Origin: Bacteroidota bacterium
GTDB lineage: Bacteria; Bacteroidota; Bacteroidia; Flavobacteriales; Schleiferiaceae
DNA: 18,417 nucleotides
Reading direction: 5' to 3'
Assembly (NCBI GenBank): GCA_005786915.1
Contig: SYCM01000096.1
Span: forward strand, 1 to 18,417
Shown: piece by piece, positions 1 through 8,400 of the stretch
Numbering within the stretch: the first letter of the stretch is position 1
Layout: each line of letters begins with the position of its first letter
Made by a program: the position numbers and the translations under genes
Notes under the pieces: generated by a model
Told to the model about the DNA's origin: nothing
What the model saw: only the letters and a program-made list of their open reading frames with translations
Database searches by the model: none

Positions 1-444
1 GATGCCGTCGGCCGTGGCTTCGCGCGCGGCAGCTCGGGCAGAATTTTGGATCGCCTCCAGGTCCCAGCTCGCCGCCTCGGCGAGGGGAATCGGTGCCAGA
101 GTTTGGTAGCCATGGATCACGTCCAGGCCAAAAATTAGGGGAATCCCGAGTCGGGTTTCTTCCACCGCTACTTTCTGCAGGGCACGAACCTGGTCCACGC
201 CGGCGACGTTCAGAACGGAACCGACTCCGCCCTGCTTCAGGGCGCGCACGCGCTGCTCGACCCAGTCGTTGCCGACGGGGAGGGGTCCGGTGGCGTTCCA
301 AAATCCGTTATACTGGTTCGTTTGGCCGACGAGCTCTTGGAGCGTCATGAGGGCCAAAACGCTGTCCACGCGAGCGGAAACGGGCTTTACCTGGGCGGCG
401 AGGAGCCCGGGCAGCAAACTGAGTACGAGGAATTTGAAGCGCAT
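1..444 (-). CDS. bglX: GH3 beta-glucosidase (BglX-like), N-terminal part, cut by window edge
   Basis: This is the first 148 residues of a glycoside hydrolase family 3 enzyme; the reading frame runs open off position 1. Residues 1-18 look like a Sec signal peptide ending in LLAAQ, with no lipobox, so a periplasmic enzyme is expected. The stretch DSVLALMTLQELVGQ (27-41) and the block from IPLIFGLDVIHGYQT (101-115) to PIPLAEAASWD are typical of the BglX-type GH3 N-terminal barrel; D108 in GLDVIHG corresponds to the conserved substrate-binding aspartate. GH3 enzymes remove terminal glucose from beta-linked oligosaccharides. The gene is last in the PUL read from susC, so it probably finishes laminarin oligosaccharides in the periplasm. 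It starts 17 bases after the T-run of a terminator-like hairpin, which may lower its expression or mean it has its own promoter. The nucleophile-bearing half lies outside the window. Family assignment is firm; the substrate is inferred from context. Confidence 0.9.
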   Translation of the reverse strand, partial: MRFKFLVLSLLPGLLAAQVKPVSARVDSVLALMTLQELVGQTNQYNGFWNATGPLPVGNDWVEQRVRALKQGGVGSVLNVAGVDQVRALQKVAVEETRLGIPLIFGLDVIHGYQTLAPIPLAEAASWDLEAIQNSARAAAREATADGI

Positions 445-460
445 AATTAGGGGGTAAATT

Positions 461-489
461 AAAAAGGGGAGGGGCAAAACCCCTCCCCC
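461..489 (-). terminator. Rho-independent terminator-like hairpin between the CBM-like protein and GH3 genes
   Basis: On the minus strand a perfect 9-bp G/C-rich stem (GGGGAGGGG / CCCCTCCCC) closes a 5-nt loop (TTTTG) and is followed directly by five T. It starts 27 bases after the stop codon of the secreted binding protein and ends 17 bases before the GH3 start codon. This is a textbook intrinsic terminator for minus-strand transcription, but its place inside the PUL means partial read-through or RNA stabilisation is also possible. Confidence 0.85.
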
Positions 490-515
490 TAGGGGCACAT
501 CAACACCAAGTTTGT

Positions 516-1853
516 TTACTGTACCGTTACTCGAGCGATGTTTTGACCGCGGTCGCTCACGGTGCGTACGAAGTACACGGCCGGAGCCCAACCTTCGGTC
601 CCAATGCGCGCGATGCCGTTGGCCGCTTCGGCCACGTGAACGACTTGACCCGTCAACGTGGTTACTTCGACGCGGATGGCTTCCGCAACACCCGACTCCA
701 CCACGAAGTAGCCTTGGGCCGGGTTCGGGAACACGCGGGCTGAAATTAGGCCCTCAGCCAACGAAGCGTCGGCACCGCAGGCCAAGCACGAAGCGTAGCA
801 TACCACCGGCAGGGTCGTGTTTTGGCCTGAAACGCTTTGGAATACGCGGTTGGTGAATCCGCCCGTCGTCTTCGTACACAGTGAATCACTCGAATTCGGA
901 GCAAGCTGCTCGCTGCTCGCCCAGTTGTCCATCGAGAACTTGTATTCCCATTGCCCTGAAAGAAGGGGAATGGTTACCGTGTACACATTGTCGTTGTTCG
1001 GGTCGGTCATCTGATTGGCGTTACCGCTCCAGTTGTTGAACTGTCCGCTCACATACAAGTTGGTGAAGGTGCTGGTCAAGCCCGTCATGTCGACCTGGAA
1101 GGTGATGTTCTGCGTGGTAGCAGGAGTTGGGCAGCTTCCGTCTGTGGTGCACTCGCCAAAGCAGGTGCGCAGTCGGAAGTCGCTATTGAGAGCGGTCATG
1201 CCACGATCATTCCAAGGACCTACTGCACATGGCTTACCTGCTAAGTTTTCTTTACATCCCCAGCTCGGGCAGTTGCCGTTGAGGAAGGTGAAGTCCGACG
1301 ACCATCCTATGGGCTTGCGCAACGTCTTGGTGTAGCGCGTCGTTCCCGCGATCAAAGCCATTTTGTGGTTACCTGGCACGCCCATACCGGTTCCGCCGGC
1401 AATGTACACGCCGGTGGTGTCTACGGTTTGGTTGGCCATGTTGACTTGCCACGTGGCGTACTTCACGCCCGTGCAGCTCACGCAAGACTGCCAGCACACG
1501 CCGGTCAAGATCGTGTCGCCGTTGAGGCGCGCGAAGCGGTTTGTAAACGTGCCCGTCGTCTTAGTACACGCTGAACCGGCCGTGAGGTTTTCTTGTCCGC
1601 TCCAGCCGTCCAAGGTGAACTTGTACTCGACGGAGTCGGCCGTCAACGGCAGCGTGGTGGTCCACACCGAGTCGTTTTCAGGATCAGTCAGCGGGTTGCA
1701 GCTGCCGCACCAGTTGTTCCAGGTTCCGTTCACGAAGACGCCCGTGTAGGTCGCGCCCGTGTAGCCGCGCATGTCGACGATGAAGGTTACCTGTTTTTGG
1801 GCGAAGCCGGCAAACGCCGAAAGCACCGCCACCAGAGTAAGGAGTTGTTTCAT
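516..1853 (-). CDS. Secreted three-module carbohydrate-binding-like protein with T9SS C-terminal sorting domain
   Basis: This 445-residue protein has a signal peptide (1-18, ending GFAQ). Three related beta-rich modules follow: about 21-127, 131-241 and 248-359. Modules 1 and 3 share VDM openings, FNNW/WNNW, TDPNNDNV-like turns, EYKF..D.W, CTKTTG.FTNR and a closing CxxxCxxC (C120/C124/C127 and C352/C356/C359). Module 2 is a Cys-rich variant (C195, C200, C209, C231, C235, C241) with WGCKENLAGKPC and a PWNDR turn. Such modules occur with GH16 and other glucanases in marine Bacteroidota and resemble starch/AMPK-type binding folds. Residues about 371-445 (ARVFPNPAQG, LTGQVV, YFVR) form a type A T9SS sorting domain, so surface attachment or release through T9SS is expected. 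No catalytic domain is visible. As part of a laminarin-type PUL it is probably a glucan-binding protein; the ligand is inferred. It lies 39 bp after the GH16 gene and ends at a strong terminator-like hairpin. Confidence 0.85.
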   Translation of the reverse strand: MKQLLTLVAVLSAFAGFAQKQVTFIVDMRGYTGATYTGVFVNGTWNNWCGSCNPLTDPENDSVWTTTLPLTADSVEYKFTLDGWSGQENLTAGSACTKTTGTFTNRFARLNGDTILTGVCWQSCVSCTGVKYATWQVNMANQTVDTTGVYIAGGTGMGVPGNHKMALIAGTTRYTKTLRKPIGWSSDFTFLNGNCPSWGCKENLAGKPCAVGPWNDRGMTALNSDFRLRTCFGECTTDGSCPTPATTQNITFQVDMTGLTSTFTNLYVSGQFNNWSGNANQMTDPNNDNVYTVTIPLLSGQWEYKFSMDNWASSEQLAPNSSDSLCTKTTGGFTNRVFQSVSGQNTTLPVVCYASCLACGADASLAEGLISARVFPNPAQGYFVVESGVAEAIRVEVTTLTGQVVHVAEAANGIARIGTEGWAPAVYFVRTVSDRGQNIARVTVQ

Positions 1854-1892
1854 GTTAAGTGAATTAGAAATTGAGAAGGGTATGTTTATCGA

Positions 1893-3041
1893 TTACTGAA
1901 ATACGCGGATGTAGTCCACGTACATGGATTGCGGAAAAACGGTGCTGGCGTCGGGCGCTCCAGGCCAATTGCCTCCCACCGCGATGTTGGCGATGAAGAA
2001 GAACGGGGCGTTGTGGCGGTAGGTCGCCGGGCTGACGTGGCTCACGTTGATCGTGTGGTAGAGTTGGTCGTCGACCAAGAACTGAAGGGAATTCTCGACC
2101 CATACCAAGCTGAACACGTGGTAGGCTTGCGAAAAATCGCCCTGGGTGAGCGTGTAGGTTCCCGTGCGGTAAGTGCTCACGCCGCTACCCTGCACGCCCC
2201 AGTGCGCCGCGCCGTGCACTTTGTTCGGCTGGTGGCCGATGAGTTCCATGATGTCGGTTTCGCCGCAGGCGGGCCAGCCCACTTGACTGATGTTGGCTCC
2301 AAGCATCCACAGGGCGGGCCACAGACCTTGACCCTTGGGCAACTTGGCGCGGATGTCGATGCGCCCGTACTGAAACTCGCGCTTGCCTTTGGTCGTCACG
2401 CGGGCTGAGGTGTATTCGGCGCCACCGAACTGTTCCTTACGCGCGGTGATGATCATTCGGCCGTTGTCGACGCGCACATTGCTCGGGTCGTTGCGGTAAA
2501 ACTGCAGCTCGTTGTTGCCCCATCCGGTCGCGCCGGTTTCGTAGTTCCACGACGAACTGCTGAGCGACGAACCGTCAAATTCCTCGGCCCACACCAGGGT
2601 TTTTCCCGGGTAGCTCGTGGGCGTCACGTAGCCGCTGTCGGCCCCGGCGTAGGAGTCGTCGTTCTCGAGGGTAACCGTAAAAAATGGATTTGGAAGCAGC
2701 ACGTGCTCCGGTTCTGAAAACGAGACCCAAAGGGTTTCGTCGGGCTCGTAGGTGCTGTCTCCGCGAACCTCGAGGGCGAGCTGCGCCACCTTTTCGCCTT
2801 TGGGCCATGTCACGGTTCCCGAAAAGGCCGTGAAATCTTCGCCCGCCGTCGCAGTTTGCCCAATGAACTCCACTTTGGCCGAGGTTGCTCGGCCCGCAGG
2901 TTCGCTCAATTCGACGTTGAGCTGCTTGATTTGCGCCGTAGCGCCTTCCGAAAGGCGCACGTCGTCGGCCACCAGGTTGGGAAGCTCGACGCTCGCGCAT
3001 GCGGTCAAGGCGATCAGGCCCAGTGCTGTGGTCCGCAGCAT
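1893..3041 (-). CDS. GH16 endo-beta-1,3-glucanase (laminarinase-like) lipoprotein with Calx-beta domain
   Basis: The 382-residue product starts with a lipoprotein signal (lipobox LTAC, C15). Residues about 25-128 form a Calx-beta-like domain (ATAGEDFTAFSGTVTW, EPDETLWVSFSEP). The GH16 catalytic domain covers about 148-382 and opens with LVWAEEFDG. It contains GWGNNELQFY, GRIDIRAKLPKGQGLWPALWML and the catalytic motif GETDIMELIG, with E261 as expected nucleophile, D263 and E266 as acid/base. It ends with FFFIANIAVGGNWPG and MYVDYIRVF, as in bacterial laminarinases. The ExDxxE form is the beta-bulge subtype typical of beta-1,3-glucanases. Anchored in the outer membrane, it would cut laminarin into oligosaccharides for the SusCD transporter. 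Its start codon overlaps the stop codon of the PKD lipoprotein gene by one base (TAATG), which supports this start and translational coupling. Family assignment is very sure; laminarin as substrate is inferred from motif and neighbours. Confidence 0.95.
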   Translation of the reverse strand: MLRTTALGLIALTACASVELPNLVADDVRLSEGATAQIKQLNVELSEPAGRATSAKVEFIGQTATAGEDFTAFSGTVTWPKGEKVAQLALEVRGDSTYEPDETLWVSFSEPEHVLLPNPFFTVTLENDDSYAGADSGYVTPTSYPGKTLVWAEEFDGSSLSSSSWNYETGATGWGNNELQFYRNDPSNVRVDNGRMIITARKEQFGGAEYTSARVTTKGKREFQYGRIDIRAKLPKGQGLWPALWMLGANISQVGWPACGETDIMELIGHQPNKVHGAAHWGVQGSGVSTYRTGTYTLTQGDFSQAYHVFSLVWVENSLQFLVDDQLYHTINVSHVSPATYRHNAPFFFIANIAVGGNWPGAPDASTVFPQSMYVDYIRVFQ

Positions 3042-3928
3042 TACGGGTTAGACCTTAGGGTGAAGCGCCACAGACCGGTACCCCAGTTCACTTCGATTTC
3101 CATGCTGCGCACGCCAGTAGTAGCGTCTTCAGAAGTCCACAATATGTCGTAGGTAACGGAGTTGATGGGGTTGAACACCTCGCCGCCGTTCGCGGCCTTG
3201 GGTAGGCCAATGAACGCTCCGAGGCCCTCCATCTTCAGCTGGTCGCGGGTCGAGGTGCCGCTGGGCGGAATCAGGGTGAACGCGTGGGTTCCGCTGCCCC
3301 AGGCCACTTTGGCGCCGGTCAGTACGCTTTCGGGATGGCAGCCGTCGGCGGCTACGCCCATGTAGGTTTCGGCCCAAATGTCACCTTTGGTGTCGTACAC
3401 CACGCTTCCGTCGGCTTTAAACACCCATTCGTCGTTGTACATGCAGGGACGGTCGCTGGCTGCGGTGGCGCCGATGGCCCACCAAGTTTGGCTGCCGTCG
3501 GGCGGGCCCACCCACAGCGAGCCGGCGATGGGCGCGAGCTTCCAGGTACGCTCCGTGCATCCGGTTAAGAATTCAACTAGGCCGGTGCAGGGCGGCGCGT
3601 CGTCACGGTAAATCACCACTTGCGCCGAATCCACGGCCATTCCGCCTTGGTTAAAGACGAAGTGCTTGACCGTGTAGGTGCCGGCCCGCGAAAGCGTTAC
3701 GGTCGCCTCTTGGCCCTCAGCCATAGCGCCGTTGGAAACCTCCCATCGGTACATGAACGGGTTGCCCGTGGCCGAGCTGACGAGCTGAACCGTGTTGGAA
3801 TCAATCATGTTCACGGTAAACGAGGCTGTCGGCAAATCTCCGAGCGGGGTCTTGCTGCCCTCATAGGGCTGGCAGGCGACGAGCAGCGCAAGTGCTGCGA
3901 GCGTCAGGGTACGTACAAAAGCCTTCAT
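3041..3928 (-). CDS. PKD-domain surface lipoprotein of the PUL, likely glycan-binding
   Basis: This 295-residue lipoprotein (lipobox LVAC, C19) has a PKD/Ig-like fold at about residues 34-108, with YRWEVSNG and the PKD-like strand ATVTLSRAGTYTVKHFV. The rest (about 112-295) is a separate beta-rich region with C114, C124, C162 and C197 and many Trp residues (TWKLAP, QTWWAIG, DEWVF, IWAETY, DILWTSED, EVNWGTGLWRFTL). I cannot assign it to a named family. Proteins of this layout sit between susD and GH16 genes in laminarin loci of marine Bacteroidota and act as, or are taken as, surface glycan-binding proteins. Nothing in the sequence looks catalytic. It overlaps susD by one base at its start (TGATG) and the GH16 gene by one base at its end (TAATG). 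The lipoprotein and PKD calls are good; beta-glucan binding is inferred from position and exposed aromatics. Confidence 0.85.
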   Translation of the reverse strand: MKAFVRTLTLAALALLVACQPYEGSKTPLGDLPTASFTVNMIDSNTVQLVSSATGNPFMYRWEVSNGAMAEGQEATVTLSRAGTYTVKHFVFNQGGMAVDSAQVVIYRDDAPPCTGLVEFLTGCTERTWKLAPIAGSLWVGPPDGSQTWWAIGATAASDRPCMYNDEWVFKADGSVVYDTKGDIWAETYMGVAADGCHPESVLTGAKVAWGSGTHAFTLIPPSGTSTRDQLKMEGLGAFIGLPKAANGGEVFNPINSVTYDILWTSEDATTGVRSMEIEVNWGTGLWRFTLRSNP

Positions 3929-5418
3929 CAGTAGTTCGGGTTTTGGATTAGGGCGCCTTGCGCGGCGTCAATTTCGGTTTGCGGAATCGGAAGCCACTGG
4001 TGCTTTGGATGCTGGTAGCCTTTGGCGCCGAGAACTTCAGCGGCTTTTCCGGTGCGCACTAGGTCAAAGAAGCGGTGGCCCTCGGTGGCGAGTTCAAATC
4101 TGCGCTCACGGGCAATCGCCTCGAGAAGGGCCGATCCGCTGGCTTGCACGGGCTGCAGTCCGGCACGCACCCGCACCTGGTTGAGGTAGCCGCGGGCGGT
4201 GGCCTCGTTACCTCCGCTGCGCGCCAGGCCTTCAGCGGCCATAAGCAGCACGTCGGCGTATCGAATTACGCGCACGTTGGTGCCCCAGTTGAGTGCGGGT
4301 TCGCCGTCGGGAGACAGAGCGTCTTTGCGCGGGGCGTACTTGTACACGAAGTAGCCCGTGTTCTGGTAGCCGGGACTGTAGCTAGAACCAGCCAGGGAAT
4401 CGCCGTTAATAATGGTATACGGACGGCGCGGATCGCCGGCCATGGCGTCGTACAGTTCTTGACTCACCGGGGCAAATCCCCAACCCGGAGCATACACCGG
4501 TCCGTCGAAGTCGCGCATTCCGCAAAACTGAACTCCAACATTTCCTTCGCCGTAGCCACTGCCAAACACTTCCCAACCCACGGTGGAATTCTCACTGTAG
4601 GCGATTTCAAAAACGCTCTCGGGACCGTGCTCGTTTGCGCGGGTGAAGATGTCGGCAAAATCGGGCGTGAGGGCATAGACGTTGGATTGGATGACCTCTT
4701 CGCTCAGTTGGGCGACCTGGTCCATCTTGATGTTCATGTACAAGTAGCCGCGGGCCAGCAGGGCCTTGGCGGCCCCTTGGGTGACACGGCCTTTTTCGGA
4801 ACCTCCCACGCTAAGCGGCAGGTCGGGAATGGCCGCCAGCAGATCGGCCTCCACCTGAGCAAACACCGCCTCGGGCGTAGCCATCGTTACTTCGTAGTAC
4901 TCTTGCGGACTCAGCGTCTTGGTAATCAGGGGCACAGAGCCAAACAAGCGCAGCAGGTCCAAGTAGAAGTAGGCCCTAAGGAACTTGGCTTCGGCGCTGG
5001 TGCGGCGCACAAAGTCGTCGCTGGCTCCCGGAACGTTTTCAATTTTCTCTAGGAACAAGTTGGCCCGGTACACGCCGCGGTAGTTCTTGCGCCAGAGGCC
5101 GGCTTGTGGGCCCAGGTTGGGTGTCAACCCAAAGTTGTCATAGGCCACAAACGAGGGCTGGTCGCTCGCGTCGCTGCCCCCGGCGTGCGCGTCGTCCGAC
5201 GCCACGGTCTGCAATAGATACATGATCGAAAAGCCCGTCTGGTCGTTCCATTGCAAGACGTCGTAAACGCTTACAAGCGCTTCATACGCTTGACCGGGAT
5301 TTTGGTAGTAATTGATTTCGAGCTCGCGCCCAATGGGGTCTACGTTCAAGAAGTCTTTGCCGCAGCTGGCTAGGGCCAGGCTTCCCGCGGCGATCAGGGA
5401 GAGGTGAAGCGTCTTCAT
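3928..5418 (-). CDS. susD: SusD/RagB-family outer-membrane glycan-binding lipoprotein
   Basis: The 496-residue product has a lipoprotein signal (lipobox LASC, C19) followed by GKDFLNVDPIG, the usual opening of SusD proteins. The N-terminal SusD-like region covers about 20-230, including FLRAYFYLDLLRLFGSVPL, and the RagB/SusD C-terminal region covers about 270-496, including IRYADVLLMAAEGLAR (from about 385), ARERRFELATEGHRFFDLVRTGK (split here: ARERRFELATE and RFFDLVRTGK at 449-458) and a closing QTEIDAAQG...NPNY. Length is normal. SusD caps the SusC barrel and binds oligosaccharides at the cell surface. It is coupled to susC by a one-base overlap (TAATG) and to the PKD gene by another (TGATG). 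The symbol is used in the family sense; the locus gene set points to a beta-glucan rather than starch. Confidence 0.96.
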   Translation of the reverse strand: MKTLHLSLIAAGSLALASCGKDFLNVDPIGRELEINYYQNPGQAYEALVSVYDVLQWNDQTGFSIMYLLQTVASDDAHAGGSDASDQPSFVAYDNFGLTPNLGPQAGLWRKNYRGVYRANLFLEKIENVPGASDDFVRRTSAEAKFLRAYFYLDLLRLFGSVPLITKTLSPQEYYEVTMATPEAVFAQVEADLLAAIPDLPLSVGGSEKGRVTQGAAKALLARGYLYMNIKMDQVAQLSEEVIQSNVYALTPDFADIFTRANEHGPESVFEIAYSENSTVGWEVFGSGYGEGNVGVQFCGMRDFDGPVYAPGWGFAPVSQELYDAMAGDPRRPYTIINGDSLAGSSYSPGYQNTGYFVYKYAPRKDALSPDGEPALNWGTNVRVIRYADVLLMAAEGLARSGGNEATARGYLNQVRVRAGLQPVQASGSALLEAIARERRFELATEGHRFFDLVRTGKAAEVLGAKGYQHPKHQWLPIPQTEIDAAQGALIQNPNY

Positions 5419-8400
5419 TAGTTCAATGAGGTGGTAAATCCGATACTGTGCATACGTGCTTGCGGGTAAATGCCGCGGTCGACGCCAAAGCCGTTGCCGA
5501 TTTCGGGGTCAAACCCGCGGTACTTCGTCAGCGTCAGCAGGTTGTTGCCTGAGTAGTACAGGCGGGTGCGCTTGAGGCCGAGCTTGGTCGCCAAGCCTTC
5601 GGGAAGCGTGTAGCCGAGCTGCGCCGTTTTGATGCGCACAAAACTGCCGTCCTCCACATAAAAATTCGAGCTGCGCGCGAAGTTCATGTTCTTGTCGAGG
5701 GCCGTCAACCTTGCGTAGTCGTTGGTGCTGCCTTCGCCCGTCCAGCGGTCGAGCGCGGAGCCGTTCAGGTTGGCCGTAGGCAGGTCGTAGCGGCGGGTGG
5801 CGTTGTAGATCTGGTTTCCGGCGACCCCTTGCACGAACACTACCGCGTCAAATCCGCCCCATCGGGCATTCAACGTAGCGCCAAACGTGAAGTCGGGCGT
5901 CGGATTGCCCAAGTAGGTGCGGTCCTCGGCGTTCAGCTCGCCGTCCTCGTTTACGTCCACAAAGCGGAAGTCGCCTGCCACCGCGTCGGGCTGCAGCAAG
6001 TCGCCTTCGGCATTGGCGTGCGCGGCCACTTCGGCCGAATTCTGAAACACCCCGTCAGTCAGGTAGCCAAAAAAGTAGCCGATGGGAAGTCCCTCTTGGA
6101 TGCGCGTAATCTCAAGCCCTTGCGGACCCCAGCGCTGACCGGGCAAGTAGCCGCCGTCGTTGCCGAGGTAGACCACTTCGTTGCGCAAAAAGCTGACGTT
6201 GCCGGCCACGCGCAAGCTGCGGGTGGGGCTGAAGCTGCGTTCGTAGCCTGCCTCGAAGTCCATGCCCATATTGAGCATACGGCCCACGTTGGCGGTCGGG
6301 GCGTCGTTGCCGATGTAGTCAGGCAGCACCGGGCGGGTTTTCATGTCGTAGGTAGCACGGTGGTACAGATCGACGTTGGTGTAGAGGTACTTGCCCCAGC
6401 GCACGTCGGCTCCAAAGTTGGCTTGGCCAACCCGCTCCCAACGCAGGTCCGGGTTGGCGATTTGGCTCGGCGAGGTGCCGTTTTGCATGAATTCGTTGTA
6501 GCCAAAGCTGTAGTTGCGTCCGCCCGAAATCGTGGCGGCGTACTCGAGCGAGCCGGCGGCGTCATTGCCGCTCATGCCGTACCCGGCGCGGATTTTAAAG
6601 TTGGTGATCAGGTCTGAATTCCACCAGGCCTCGTTGTGCAGGTTCCATCCCGTCGAGATCGAAGGGAAGTAGCCCCAGCGGAAGTTGGGTCCGAACCGGC
6701 TCGACGCGTCGGCGCGCAGAATCACGGTGGCCAAGAATCGGTCGTCGTAGTCGTAGTTCATGCGGCCGAAGTAGGATTCGATCGCGTAGCGCTCCCAGCG
6801 TCCGCCGTACACGCGCTCCGACTCGGCGTTGCGGGCGTAGCTGATCGTGGCAAAGCCGAACTCGTCGGTGGGCACGTCGCGCTTGCTTCCGCCCATAAAG
6901 CTGCCGTTCACAGCCTGCGCCGAGTGGCCGGCGACCGCGTCGATGTGGTGCGCGCCAAAGTCTTTAGTGTAGGACACGGTGTTGTCCCACATCCACGAAA
7001 AGGCGCGGTTGAAGCTCTGGGTCACCAGGTTGGTGTCGAGGAAGTTGGTCGCGTTGAGGTAGTACGACGGAACAAAGCCGTTGCCCCCATAGAACGCGAG
7101 GTCGATGCCCAAGCTCGTGCGCGCCGTCAGTCCCTCAGCCAGCTTGGCCTCGGCATAGGATTGGTGCACGATTTTGTCGGACCACCCCACGTTGGTGTTG
7201 GTCAGCAGCGCGGCCACTGGATTCACCACTTCGCTCGTCACGCGGGGCGAAATCGCATAAATGCCGCCTTGGTCGCGGACCAAGTTGCTGCGCAGGACTC
7301 CGCCCACGGTGTAGGGGGACTGGCTCAACCGAAGCGGGTTGGTTTCGTACACCGGCGTGATCGGATCCATGTTCAGGGCGCGGCCCAGCGGCGAACCGAA
7401 CTCCGTGTTTTCGGCCACGGACTGGCTGGTGTTGTGGGTGAAGGCCGTGCTCATGCCCACTTTAATGGCCCGGTGCACTTGATTGGTCGTGTTGAGACGG
7501 GCCGAAATCCGCTCGAAGTTCGAGCGCCCCGGAGCCACAATGCCCTCTTGGCGGTAGCGGCCCACTGACGCAAAGTAGCTGGCGTCTTTGCTGCTTTGCG
7601 CCATGCTCACGTCGATCGACTGCACGGGCGCGTTGCGGTTGAACACGGCGTCCTGCCAGTCGGTGCCCATGCCCAAAGCGCGCGGATCGGCGTAGGGAAT
7701 CGCCTGTCCGGCGGCTCCAGCCATTTCGTTTTGCAGGGTGGCGTACTCGGTCGCGTTGAGCGTCGACACCTTGCGCCAGGGGTTCTGCACGCCCTGGTAG
7801 GCTGAAACGCTTACGTTCATTTGGCCTCCGGCACCCTTGCCGCTCTTCGTGGTCACAATGATGACGCCGTTGGCTCCGCGGGCGCCGTAAATGGCAGCGG
7901 ACGCAGCGTCCTTAAGTACTTCAATCGTTTCAATGTCGTTGGGGTTGAGGTAGTCGATGCCGCCCCCAATCACCACGCCGTCCACGACGTACAGCGGGTC
8001 GGAACCGTTGATGGACGCCGTGCCGCGAATCCGCACTACGCTACCGGCTCCAGGCTGACCTGAATTTTGGGTGATTTGGACCCCTGCGGTGCGGCCTTGG
8101 AGCGCCTGCTCCACCCGGAACAAGCTCATGCTCTCCAAGTCCTTGGCCTTCACCTGGGCGATGGCCCCGGTTACGTTGCTCTTCTTTTGGGTACCAAAAC
8201 CGACGACGACGATTTCGTCGAGTTCCGTGGCTTCAGCGCGGAGCTGGACCCGCATGCCGTTGCGCGCCGGGACCACCACCTCGGTGTAGCCGAGCGCACG
8301 GACCCGTAGCGAGGCGCCTTCATTCACTTTGACGGTGAATTTTCCTTGGGCGTCCGTAGTACCGAGTACGCTGCTCGAGGTGCTGAGCATGAGGACGGCG

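Noticed and set aside
4075..7568. Long plus-strand open frames (4075-5052, 5829-6617, 6636-7568) opposite susC and susD
   Set aside because: They mirror strongly supported susC/susD genes and show the same Val/Gly/His/Arg-rich shadow composition.
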